From assembly GCA_027563935.2 (NCBI GenBank), contig CM050453.2, positions 84,976,665-85,040,664 of the forward strand: 64,000 nt of DNA, written 5' to 3'. Origin of the DNA: Costus lasius. Its lineage: Eukaryota; Streptophyta; Magnoliopsida; Zingiberales; Costaceae. Below the pieces are notes generated by a model. That model made no database searches and was not told the origin of the DNA. It worked only from the letters and a program-made list of their open reading frames with translations. Position 1 is the stretch's first letter, and every line of letters begins with the position of its first letter. Position numbers and translations under genes: made by a program. This document shows positions 30,041 to 41,800 of the stretch, piece by piece.

Positions 30041-31070
30041 AACCAGTGGAATGATGCCAGGTGGCGCGAGTTGGCTGGCGGCTAACACGTACCTCAAGTG
30101 CACGGTAATATCGCAGTAATATAAAAGTTTGTCGATCTCATAGGGAACAAGGTTAATTACCAGAAAATCTAAGTTTCAGAAGCTAAGCAATTCGAAACGT
30201 GGTTTTGAAAACAGTAAGTGAGCATGAGAAATCGATCGCAAATAAACGGAAGATGTCTATAGGAAAAGCATCGGGATTTTAGTATCTACCACGGTGATGA
30301 ATCTATATAAATTAAAACTTATCTGTTATATTAGTTCATAATATTGCATAAGGAATCTCTCCACAAGTACACTTTGCCCCTTTTCTGTTGGACAACCTGG
30401 TAATCTACCTAAAACAATCCCCACTCTCATGGTAAGTCATTTTAGATAAATCTATTGGGTTCTATGAAATATTATGTTATCCTCGAGCAAATTCTAACTA
30501 CTCTCATATTAGAAGTTAGCAAGTTCTACTTAGGAAATCTGCCTACATGATCCTCCTCTCGGTTAGGATCATGTCGACTAACACACAATACTACGTGGCC
30601 AAAGCAATATCATGAAATAGCAACAACTAAGTAAAATATGCTCATATGAATCTCAAAATAACAGAACAAGTTCAAATCATATGATAGAAAACATCAACGG
30701 GCTTCAATCAAGTCCCGAATAGGGTTTTACGCTATAAGATCCATAAAAATTCATACAAATCTCTCCAATAAATCATGAAAATTACAAGCAAATGTTTAAG
30801 AGAGCAAGGAGAAGATGAACCGAATATAATCTCCAGAAATCATGAAGATCCGATGCTTCAATCTCTCAAAATCGCCCCCGAAAGCTCTGTCGCCTGCTCT
30901 GTTTACCCTAGCCGCTTCGTGCATCGATTGCTCTCTATTAGGCAACAAGAAAGAGGGCTTTTATATTCTTCTAATTCACCTCCCTCTTAGCTTCCTAAAA
31001 TATATTTTCTTGCCTTTTTTAGATTTTTCCTTAGCTCAAAATCGAAAAAAAACTGAATGGAACTCGGACT
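30041..31070. other. Intergenic repeat-like sequence, no gene
   Basis: Begins near a stretch CACGGTAATATCGCAG and GTCGATCTCATAGGGAAC (30100-30150), which has the look of non-coding retroelement sequence. Open frames at 30775-31075 are short and unmatched. Nothing further is supported. Confidence 0.3.
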
Positions 31071-31075
31071 CATAA

Positions 31076-31332
31076 TCGCAATCACGGGTGAACACCAACG
31101 CATTCACCCGCCTATGAAGTATTCTACGAAGTTTTGTGAAATAGAAATCACAGGTGAACACCTTTGTGTTCACCAGACCGTGATGTATTTTATTCGTTTC
31201 TGTAAAAATTGTCTTCGATAGAATCACGGCCAAACACCAAGATCTTGGGCTGGCCATGAAGTATTCTGTTCATTTCAGACTTATGTACAAATCACGGGTG
31301 AACCCCAATGTGTTCACCTAGCCGTGATTTCC
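31076..31332. repeat. Four tandem hairpin-forming units of about 70-75 bp
   Basis: Units start near 31079, 31147, 31222 and 31291. Each has ATCACGG or ATCACAGG on the left, GTGAACACC (or a variant) then TTCACC in the middle, and GCCGTGAT or CATGAAGT on the right. Left and right parts are inverted, so each unit could fold into a short hairpin. The spacer carries TGAAGTATTCT-type words. Function is unknown; probably part of a repeat element. Confidence 0.65.
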
Positions 31333-31685
31333 AAATCAACTCCGATTGATCTCAAATTTGTTGTGTAGACTCGTCTCTTCATGAGAAATCACCCAATGAC
31401 TTTAAAATCTCCAAAAGACTCCAAAAATGATTGATTTTACCTGAAATTGTACAAAAACGAGAAAAAGTGAAGATTCCGAAGCAAACAAACAAATAAGCCT
31501 AAATAGAGCATAAAAATATTAAAATTGGCCTAGTTTTGAGATAAAATAGTACTAGAAATCCATATCAAAATGCAGCGCATTAAATACTCCCAGACATAGA
31601 TCTTTGCTTATCCTCAAGCAATAAACTAAGATGGAATGCATGATAGGTGCAAAAGTAATTATTCAAGTTGAAAATATACAAAAAT

Positions 31686-33200
31686 TGTTGGGGTATGCCC
31701 TTAAGGCTAATGTTTGAGGCCTTGGGTTGTTATCAGTATCATGTATAAACTCTATGTTTATAAAGGCAATGGTTGTTATTCAGGTTGTTGCATTATCTGC
31801 TGCTATATGTATACTTCTGAATAATGTCTCAATGGTGTTCAGCTTGGCTGACATGCAGTATTGTCCTTAGTCGAGATATCTTGGTGAACATGAGACAGCC
31901 TTGATATGATTGAGACTAATATGTGTTCTAATCTTACAGGATGCTTCGAGCATGGAATAAGATGTAGACTCATAGGTACATTGGATGTACTAGACTGACC
32001 CTACTTAGGATATTCAATTGTTTGTCACAATGTGAATAATCCTTGTATGCAAACAAGTGGCATATTTCCTCTGACTTGAGATCACTTGTGTTTCTAAATG
32101 ATGATTGGCATTGTCTTGAGGTAGTTCAATATCATTTGAAATATAATGGTTATAAATTATCTTGGATAATGAACATGAGTCATGTTAGGGCACTAGTGAT
32201 AGATATAGGATTGCCTTCTCCTTGTTTGGAGTGTGATGTTCTAAAGGGGCCCCCTGGATGAGATGGTTGAGAAAGTGTATGGCCATACCCAGATGACTAT
32301 GTTCATCTGATCTAACCACTCTCATCATATTGGAATTACAGGCTTGACACGTTTGTCTAATAAGAACATCCAGTGGCAAAGGAAACACATATGTCATGTG
32401 ACTTGGGTTCACACTTGTGCTATGGTTTGGGTGTAGTCTTGGAAGACTCTTTCCTTTATATCGGGAGACAGTGATGTGTTGCTAGATACCCCTCTCTGTT
32501 CGTGATAACGTAAGTTATCGTTACCGACATTTCAAGGAAACCCTTAGGGTCGCACAATTTGATGATATGGCTTACTTATGTCAGATCGTGTGGACTGAAT
32601 TGTTTTGGTTCAGTTTATAGGAGTTTAAACTCTGATTGGAAGTGAGATCTGGTATGATCATGTTTGATTGATTAGGGCTTGAGATCGGTAAGCTTCGATC
32701 GAGAGAATTGATGCTTGATCGGTGAGATCAAGAGCATCAAGAGATGTGTGGTTAGATCTTGAGCCTTTTGGTTTAATTAGATCTAGACCATGTCTTGGTT
32801 TGATTTGGTCTTTGAACCAAAGTCAATTGAACCGGTTCACTTATGTGAACGCATGGTTCAATTAAGGGGGCGTTTTGATTGGTTCACTAAGCGTGAACGT
32901 ATGAAGTCATGACTTACTATTTTTGGAAGCTATGACACTTCCCACGAATAGAAACCGCCTCAACGCCTCTCTCGCCTTAATCTCTCTCGTGTGTCTCGTC
33001 TCCACGAGGGTGAAAAAGAAGGTATTCGGCCAGCCAAGAAAACATCTGATCTCCTTCATGCGACTAGGACACTTTGTAGAGCTTTGCTAGCACAAGGTTC
33101 ACGCCAAGGGAGGAAGCCACCACCATCTTGTGTGTGATTGCTTTGGAGGAGAGCCGCTCGCCCTCTTGCTTCCAAGACGCCATCCAAGCAATGGCTATGG
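31686..33200 (+). repeat. LTR-like repeat block
   Basis: Starts TGTTGGGGTATGCCCTTAAGGC, a typical LTR-like beginning. No coding domain is found; short frames (32043-32261 and the reverse) are not convincing. The reverse complement shares words with 11000-12130. The right end is uncertain; it may reach CCATCCAAGCAATGGC near 33190. The superfamily is unresolved. Confidence 0.45.
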
Positions 33201-33783
33201 TAAGATCACAACTTGATCTTTGCAAGTTTTAAGTTGATCATATATTCATGCCTTATGCGATCTTCATGAAACCCTAGAAAAATTTTTATATGCGCCTGCT
33301 TAGGGTTTCACCCCACTTTCAAAAATTTATTTCAAGAATCTTGGTGAAGTTAAAGATAAGAGATTTTTAGAACAATTTGGTCTTTAAACGGTTATATGTC
33401 CTTTCCTATTAGCATCATAATATTGTTTAAAGTATATCATAAGGCAGTATAATTTAACTCATAGTCTCAATCATAAGGTTAGCGGAGTTGTCTACTTAAC
33501 CTACAGCTTTCTCCCCTTTTTTCTGCTCTTGGAGAAAGCCGACTAGTGGCATAGTATTTAAATCGTTATCAATCTTTCTGCAAGAGGGATAAATATTTAT
33601 TTTTAAGATTTCACTCTGTTACTTGATCGCAACAGACTTAAAGTATATTAGTTCATGGCATAATATAACTCATGACCTCAGATTATTCAACTAGAGGAGT
33701 TGGCAAATCTCAATTTAAAGAAAAATAATCAATTTCCTATTCATAAAAAATTTTTCATCAAGCAAATATAGATAAATTAAATT

Positions 33784-34550
33784 TCAAGTTTTGGTAAACG
33801 GCAGGTACGTGACCAATGACCAATGGTCATAATTGAAACTACCATCTTCACAAGCAAAATTTGTCTCTATCTTTTTCTCTTTGTTTTTAAATGATTCTTG
33901 ATAAAGGTCAACAAGATGTTTTGGTATACGGTAGGTACGTGACCAATGACCTTCTCCACCACAGCAATAGCATATATTTTCAATATGTTTGCTATTCTTC
34001 ACTCTCTTTCTTTATCATGATTTTTTTTTATCAAAAGCTCATTATTTTGTTCAGCCACAAGAATACAAGAAATCAACTCATAATATTTCTTAAAATCTTC
34101 TTCTCGATATTGCTACTGCAGGAGCACATTAGATGCATGGAAAGTGGAGAATATTTTTTCTAACATGTCATCATCAGTGACTCTTTCTCCACATAATTTC
34201 AATTGAGAAGTAATCCTAAATATTACAGAATTATACTCGCTTACTATTTTAAAATCTTATAAACGTAAATGCATCCAATCATAACAAGCTTTTAGAAGAA
34301 TTACCATTTTCTGGTGGTCATATTTTTCTTTTAAATTATTCCAAAGAACAAGTGGGTCTTTTACCGTGAGGTACTCAACTTTTAATCCTTCATGGAGATG
34401 ATGACGAAGGAAAATCATAGCTTTTGATTTATTTTGATTAGATGTTTTATTTCCTTCTTTAATAGTATCTCCAAAGCCATTTGCATCTAAATGAATTTCT
34501 GCATCTAGCACCCAAGATAAATAATTCTTCCCCGTAATGTCATGAGCCAC
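33784..34550 (-). mobile_element. Copia gag with zinc knuckle, minus strand (relic)
   Basis: The minus strand from 34550 reads TGKNYLSWVLDAEIHLDA, then AMIFLRHHLHEGLKVEYL and DPLVLWNNLKEKYDHQK, which is typical plant copia gag. After a break it continues to a zinc knuckle CYCCGGEGHWSRTYRIPK with HLVDLYQESFK. The CCHC array is C-x2-C-x4-H then a substituted last position (Y for C), so the knuckle is damaged. The knuckle-encoding segment is partly duplicated 130 bp away (see the separate entry). No pol domains follow. Confidence 0.8.
33789..33951 (-). repeat. Duplicated zinc-knuckle segment (130-bp spacing)
   Basis: A 33-bp sequence starting TTTTGGTAWACGG and ending GACC occurs at 33789-33821 and 33919-33951. 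On the minus strand both encode GHWSRT(Y/C)R(I/L)PK. In the left copy the expected cysteine is retained, and in the right copy it is tyrosine. Confidence 0.7.
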
Positions 34551-34559
34551 AAACTCAAG

Positions 34560-36000
34560 TTTTGCAAGATTTTACATATTAAGTACTATCATAAAAATAT
34601 AAAAACAAGTTAGATAATATTCAGTATTATTTAGATAAAAAAGCTAATGATTAAGAAATGAATAAAAGTAGTTGCATTATATCATATTTTAAATATAAAA
34701 TCAAAAGAAAAATAAATAATAAATATTATACTTGATAGATCTTTTTTGGTTAAAAACTCGTGCAGATAATGTGTTAGAAATAAAACAAACTAATAATAAA
34801 CAAGTAAGTGATTGAGATAACAAGTGAAAGCTTTATTTATTTCCTTTTTATATTCCGTTTTTATATTCCAATACAACAAGGGATCTTATATTTATAGCAA
34901 CCTAAAAGATTTATAACTTATGATTAATAAATACATAAGTTAATTATATTACATAAGTTTCAAGTTTATAATCAAAGAAAATTAAAAGAGGATGAATCAA
35001 CATTCACAATATTATTCATAATATCTCTTTATTTTTTTCTTTCTCATTAGAAGTTTTATTCTCTTGTGCACACTAGAGGTTGTTTATTAGAGAGGTGTTA
35101 TTAATTTTGGGTATTCTTGTTTTGGGCATACACTGAACCTCCTAAATATTTATGCATTTTGTCTTGTGTAATTATTATTTTGGAGTGTCATATCATTTGA
35201 TTCTAGCATACAATAATTATTATATTATTTTTGTTCAATCCAAATTATATAAAAAAACTGCAGGTATTCATAACATCATATATGCACTATTTAAAATTGA
35301 GCCAAAAGGGTGTAGTTTAAAATCTAATTCACTTCACTACTTTTGAAGGAGATCATAATATATCCAGCAATGCTCTTTTCTAACCACGTCATATAAACTG
35401 AGTAACAAATTTTATTTATTTTAGTTTACTTTAAATTTTTTTTTATTTTTGTGGGATGTTGTTGCAAGTTATTTATTTTAAAATTTATAATTTTTTAAAT
35501 AGTTATAATTTATAATATTTAGTTTAATTTAATTTAATTCAATCTCCTTGTAGAGATGTGCGCTTTTATAGAGATACTTCTTTTCAAAAGCGATGTGTCT
35601 TTTGAGTTTTTTTTAATTTAATTTAATGTTTATTAAATTTTATGAAGGGCGCCTTTGCCCTATAAATAAGGATATTTTTCTTGAAAGATGAATAATTTCA
35701 TATCAAAATTAGAGGAAATGAAAACCCTTTTTTTCTACTCCCTTATTCTTGAGGCCCTCACTTCAAGTTTTTTTTTTTTTTTTTTTAATTTGGCTATTAA
35801 AAATTGAAAGAGATTGCAAATAGTCTTTTTCCACCGTGATACTGGTAGAGATAGCAAATCTAGTTATAAACTTGAGTTAGAAGACAAAAATTAATCGCGG
35901 AGGGTAGGATCTTTACCTTAACATAGACTTCACCACCTCTGGGTTTTACCTCTAACTTTTGTTCTTTTATTTTAATTATCCAAGTCGATCAATTTGGATT
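34560..36000. repeat. LTR-like AT-rich region with a TATA-type promoter motif
   Basis: 34560-35060 is AT-rich and probably belongs to the minus-strand copia (its 5' LTR or leader). From about 35550 there are words TAGAGATGTGCGCTTTTATAG and AAAGCGATGTGTC, then GGGCGCCTTTGCCC followed by CTATAAATAAGG (TATA box at about 35660-35668) on the plus strand. This order is typical of a plant LTR promoter. LTR boundaries are not defined. Confidence 0.4.
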
Positions 36001-37603
36001 TATTAGTTTGATTAATTTATACAATTCGGCTTTTTACCTTACTAATAAGTTGGATACCTATTTTTGTTGCTTAGCACTCAAATCAGACCCCAATTTGCAT
36101 AAACCTGTACTTGAACCTAACCCAAACTTAATTAGATTAGCCTATTACATAATCTAAACATAACTCAAGTACTTAAATGAGTACCAAATTAATAAAAAAA
36201 TATTTTTCTTTTTATTTTTTATTTTTTAATTATTTTATAAAATATAATTTTATAAATTAGAATAATTTCATATATATATATACATACTAATTATTTTTAT
36301 GAGTAACCGGTGAAGATCTTGTGTTAAAAAAATTATTTTATTTATATTTTTAATCAAAAAAAATATTAAATACTCATACCGTTAAATACCTAAACCTATC
36401 TCTTAGCTAATTAGGTACCAAATGCATTATAAATTAATTGACTTGAGTCAACTACTCAAATATCATGAGTTTAATTGCCATCCTTGAACGATGGTAATGT
36501 GCGTGCAAGCAAACATTTTCATCTACTTGTAGACATGGATAATTGATAAGTGATGTAGGTTTAGTGGGAAAAATCTTGTTGATGCCCTCTTTGCATTGCT
36601 GACCACAAGCTCGGTTGATAATGTTTATATATAATTTTTATTTTTATTTTTTCCTCCAAATAAGGAGGACTTTGAATTTCCGAATGCAGTGAGAAAGCCG
36701 CAAATGAGTTGTCCCGTGAAAACGGATAGCCACTAGGATTTTTACGGACGAACACTCAATGTTCATGTGGAAGCTTGTAAAAATCCAAGGCACAAACTAA
36801 GAGTTAATTCTGATTAAGGGGTTTATTTAAAATTTGTACTAGGAGACATTTAAGATTCAGGAAACTATATTGGAAGGGTTTCCTTGAAAATTTTAGAGTG
36901 CTGGTCGCCCTATAAATTTTTTCCCAAGTGCCATGACTTCCAGCGCGCCCGATCTATCTAACCTTTATCGATTAAAATGAATTCTGATCCGTGTCATACT
37001 TTTATTATGTCGCCCGAAATTTTACGCTGCTATCTCTCGTCTAAATTTCAACGCTTCAAGCACCACGTTCCACGTATAGTCGAAGTGATGTCTCCACTCT
37101 TCAATCCAGTGCTAAATAGTCAAACCATTATACAGTAACAAAATTGATAAACGTGAGACACGAATAGTTGAAGGCAGAATCCAGGCTTTGATTGTCGATT
37201 GTCTATACAAAAAAAACACGTTGAAATTCATAAAATGTGTGATACGTGCGATTTGACTAAATGGCATGACTCATTCTCTATCTTAATTCTCCGGTCAACG
37301 AAGACAGTTGAAAAATTAATCTTCCATGTCGCGCGCCCGAATGCCCACGGCGTTTTATGCCAACTATTATTGGTAGCTGCATCAGCAAAGTCAACGACTC
37401 TAAATGCTGGGATTTGATAGCACATAACAAATTTAATTTTGCTTGATTTAATGATTTATAATAAGCAAGAAAATAGTCATTATTAAGAATAAAACAGGCG
37501 TGAGTCTCATGGCGATAATTGATTTTATTTGAGACACAAGAATCACAATGTTAGGATGCCAAATTCACGTGCCAGCCCTTTTCTTTCGGTCAATTATCCT
37601 AAA
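36000..37603. other. Intergenic, distal upstream of HDS, no gene
   Basis: AT-rich sequence with many short open frames and no recognisable domain. No repeat ends could be assigned. Confidence 0.4.
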
Positions 37604-37657
37604 ACATTTTAATCTGATCCACTAATAATTTTTTTTTAGTGGATCAGATTAAAATGT
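37604..37657. repeat. Perfect 21-bp inverted repeat (hairpin) upstream of HDS
   Basis: ACATTTTAATCTGATCCACTA (37604-37624) is followed, after a 12-base AT spacer, by its exact reverse complement (37637-37657). It lies about 1.24 kb upstream of the HDS start codon. It could be a small foldback relic, a hairpin RNA source or a cruciform site. Nothing around it shows transposon ends. Confidence 0.85.
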
Positions 37658-37659
37658 TA

Positions 37660-38898
37660 CGAAGAATATTCTACCTCGCCAAATGGCCTCTTCACTTATG
37701 CCACTAATTTTTTTTTTTAAAAAATTTCTACTTTTACACATTTGTCCTCATTGTTCTTTAGAATTTAAGTGCGATATCAAATACTAATTTACTCTGAAAA
37801 TTTAAACCGTTTAAGCGATTAGGTTAAATATAAATTATAAATACAAGGGGTCTGAAATGGAAAATTGCCCAATATTTTAGGAATTGATACGCAGATATGT
37901 TTGGTTGATGCTTGATAGGGAAATGCACGGCAGTACTTAGTAGCATCAGAGGGAGAGGCCGGGGGGCTAAAGCCAGGTGCAGCAGGAAGCTTCGGGCTGT
38001 CGCCAAACCGCTAATCGGCCTTCTATCCTCCCGCGAATTGGTGCGAAGCGCCTCTTTGTTATTCGTTCTTCCTGTTAATGTGCTTTGATTGTTGGTAAAC
38101 GTAGTTTAGCTGGGAAACATTCGGATCTCTGGAAGATAGATTGGGTGGAAATGCTTTGGTTTTTTGTTTATGGAAATTTCTCTCGATTAGATTCCCCTAT
38201 TTGCACATCCTTCACGAATCTGATTTTATTTACTGCGACAAAGGGTTAAGTAGTCAGTTTCTTTACTGAACTTCCACTGAATTTTTGTTTTGCGAATTGT
38301 AGTGTCTTCGTGACGTTCAATTTTCGACAGAACCTTTACGGGTGCTGGGGCTTGCTTTGCATATCCTTATATTTTGTTTTCAAACATGATTTGTTTGTGA
38401 ATCCTCTTTCCTCCCTTCACAGCAAGATTGGGTAACTTCGTAACCAATTTCCATTTAAGTTTTGGTTTTTGAATTTCGTTTTTCGGTTCTATTATTTTTC
38501 TGTAAACTTTTTTTTAATGAAAATTTATCTTCATTCTTTCGTTAAAAAAAGCAGCAAAGGAATTTACTGGTGTGTTCAATTAATCTGCCAATTCTGGTGA
38601 CTTTAGCTTAGTTTAATAATTGAAAATTTTCCTCTTAAGGTGCTTGGTTTTTATTCAGATGGATCTTATGCCATTCTTGATTAAGTTTTTGGTGTATTCT
38701 TGATGCTCTCTCTATTTGCAATTAAGGAGCAGCAAGCCATACTCCCTTCTCGATCTATATCTCTCATCCTCCGTTGTTGTATTAGGGACAGTAAGCAATC
38801 TTATTATTGCTACGCATTCAATCTGAAAGGAGTTCTTCAGTCATTAAACTTTCTTACTGTTTTCATAGGGCTTGATAAGGCAGGAAGAAGTGCCGTGT
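37660..38898 (+). promoter_or_regulatory. HDS promoter and 5' untranslated region (approximate)
   Basis: The region upstream of the HDS start codon changes from AT-rich to mixed composition at about 37940, then to T-rich sequence typical of plant introns. A possible 3' splice site (CTGTTTTCATAG, ending at about 38869) lies just before the start codon, suggesting a 5' UTR intron with a non-coding exon near 37950-38060. The TATA box and transcription start cannot be assigned by eye. Confidence 0.4.
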
Positions 38899-41800
38899 AT
38901 GATGGCCACTGGAGTAGTTCCTTCTTCAATTCCTGGTCTACGGACAATGGATTGTGGTTTGAGTTTCGTGAAGAGCGTCGATTTCTCCAGGGTTTCTTAT
39001 ACTCCCAAACAGCCAAGGATACATACTAGGAGAAGAAATGTGTCTGTGACTAGGAGTTCTACCAACTTTGGCTCAGATATTGTGGAACTGCAGCCTGCCT
39101 CCGAAGGAAGTCCTCTCTTAGGTACCAATATGATCTCTACCGTCGTAGGTGTTTGGTTTGCTAGTCATCTTTCTTAAGCACCTACTTCTTCTGATGTTTA
39201 AGATATTTCATTTCTTTTCAAGCATTCTCTTGCTATATTATCATCAATCATTAAGTCTTGTGGTTGCGTGTTTTAATCATGTCTAACACCCTTTCAACTT
39301 GATGTTACACAAATGCCACATTCTATCTTTTGCTTTTGCCGTACAACCTATCTCATCGATTCCCTTATTTTTTTTTTTCAGGATGAATTGTTTCCTCAAA
39401 TACCATATTTAAAAATTCAATTTTAAACTCGCTGATTCTTTAGAATTGAGATTTAATGTTTCCTATTGTCAATTTAGATCCACAGACTAGTCAGATACTG
39501 CTAATTTGGTTTATCAGACTATGCACCATGCGTAGATTAATTTTATTTAACATGTGTTCTTTTAATATATAGTTCCTAGGCAGAAGTATTGTGAATCAGT
39601 ATACAAGACTGTCAGGAGGAAGACTCGGACTGTGATGGTAGGGAATGTGGCCCTTGGTAGTGAGCATCCTATAAGAATTCAGACTATGACCACTTCAGAT
39701 ACCAAGGATGTCGATAAGACTGTTGAAGAGGTCTGCTTGCTTAATTCTACATTTGACTTTTGTATTTAATCTTGTAATTATTTACTTTTACTGATATTGT
39801 ATCTGTAATACGAATTGACTACTATTGTTATCGATTATTCTTGAATCTAGAATACAATGCCCAAGTTTTCAAAGATTAGTATGTCAACAGATTGTACATA
39901 TAGAATATAAATTCCTTGCAACGTATTTTGTACATACTGTAACTGTACTACTATTGGATTGTTTAATTATGGAATCATGCATTCTTATGTCTCTTACTTT
40001 TATTGAACCTAAAATGGGATTATTTGTCTATACTAGAGTTTTTATGACATTTTTATGGCTTACCTTACTGATTGACCTAAAATGAGATAATTGACTTGAA
40101 CTTAAACTATTATCTTATACATTTTATAAGTTTCTTATTTGGTTTGTTTGAAGAACTTTTCTTTGTTTGCAATCTTTGAATCTTACCTACATACTTAAAT
40201 TTAATCCACTATCAATATAAGAAACATAGATCAGATTATGATATACAATCCCATTGGAATAAAAATCTTAATTGGAGCAGGTAAAACAGAAGCTGAAATA
40301 TATTTGGCTGTTACTTCTTACTCTATGGCCTATGCTATGTTCCGATAACATTTTTTTTCTTCCATTTTTAACTACAGAGTTCATGTGTTTATGATCTTGG
40401 TTTATGGCGTTCTTAATTTTTTAGGCTTTTTCCGATTGATTATTAGTGTTTGCCTGACATAATATTCTTGGCATGTTCACAAGTTACAGTGGTAGTTTGA
40501 GTCATATCATTCTCTTTCTATTTATTTAGGTTGTCCACTAAATATACTTATTCTCAGAGTATGAGGGTAAATCTGTTCTACACTTTGCAGGTTATGAGGA
40601 TTTCTGATGAAGGAGCAGATTTGGTTCGGATAACAGTCCAAGGGAAGAAAGAGGCTGATGCATGTTTCGAAATTAAAAATAAACTTGTTCAGAAAAAGTA
40701 GGTCTTGCACTTGCTCACCTTTTCAGGAATTCCACAGAGAATATACAACCCAGAAAACCTTCACAATAATTGGATAATTGTTTTTCTTTTTCTGATCTGT
40801 TCAGTTACAATATTCCTCTTGTGGCGGACATCCATTTTGCTCCTGCAGTTGCTCTCAGGGTTGCTGAATGTTTTGACAAGATTCGAGTCAATCCAGGAAA
40901 TTTTGGTCAGTTAATTTACAGATTGAAGAACCATAATTACTATAAAATCATAAGCAATGATCTCTGAGACAGTTTCTTTGCAGCTGATAGGCGAGCACAA
41001 TTTGAGCAGATAGAGTATACTGATGAAGAATATCAAAAAGAGCTCGAGCATATTGAAAAGGTATTGAAAATTCCATTTTCATCGTTACCTGGTTTTGAAT
41101 AATGAAATATTTGTCAGTGTAGTTCTTAATCAAAGGTATTTTCTTGTACTGTCCAACTCACATTTTGACTTAGATACATAGTTGTAATTCTGTACTACAA
41201 TTCCATTTGAATCTTATTTAAATTTGAAAATTTTGAATTTGTTATTTTGTTAAATATGTTTTTCAATCGTATCTAATTGTATTGGAGGACTTGTTGAGAC
41301 TAGGGAAGACAACGGGCGGGTCGGGGGTTGGGTTTTGCTATCTCCGACCCGGCCCCGATCTCCCCAAACCCATCCTCGACCTCGACCCCGAACCCGACCG
41401 GTTTAGAAAACCCAACCTCACACCCGACCTTGCAAATCTGAACCTGACTGGCCTAAAATATAAGTATATATTGTAAATAAAATTTTAAAATTAATTTTCA
41501 TTACATATTTATAATATATAAATATAAAATATTTTACATAAAATATACAATCATTTCTACATAAAATAATAATGAAAATAATTAACAAAGTATCAAACTA
41601 TTATAAATTTAGTAACTAGGTTATAATTTAGAAAGGGTAAATTTGTCATTTTAATAATTTAATAATTGGAGCGGGGTCGGGGTCGATACCTGAGTTCCCA
41701 TACCCGACCCCGACCCAATTTTATCCAATCAGGTTTTTCCCGAACCCGACCCGAGACCCAGTCAACTCGGGTTTCCCCCTTGACTTCAGGTTGGGTCGGG

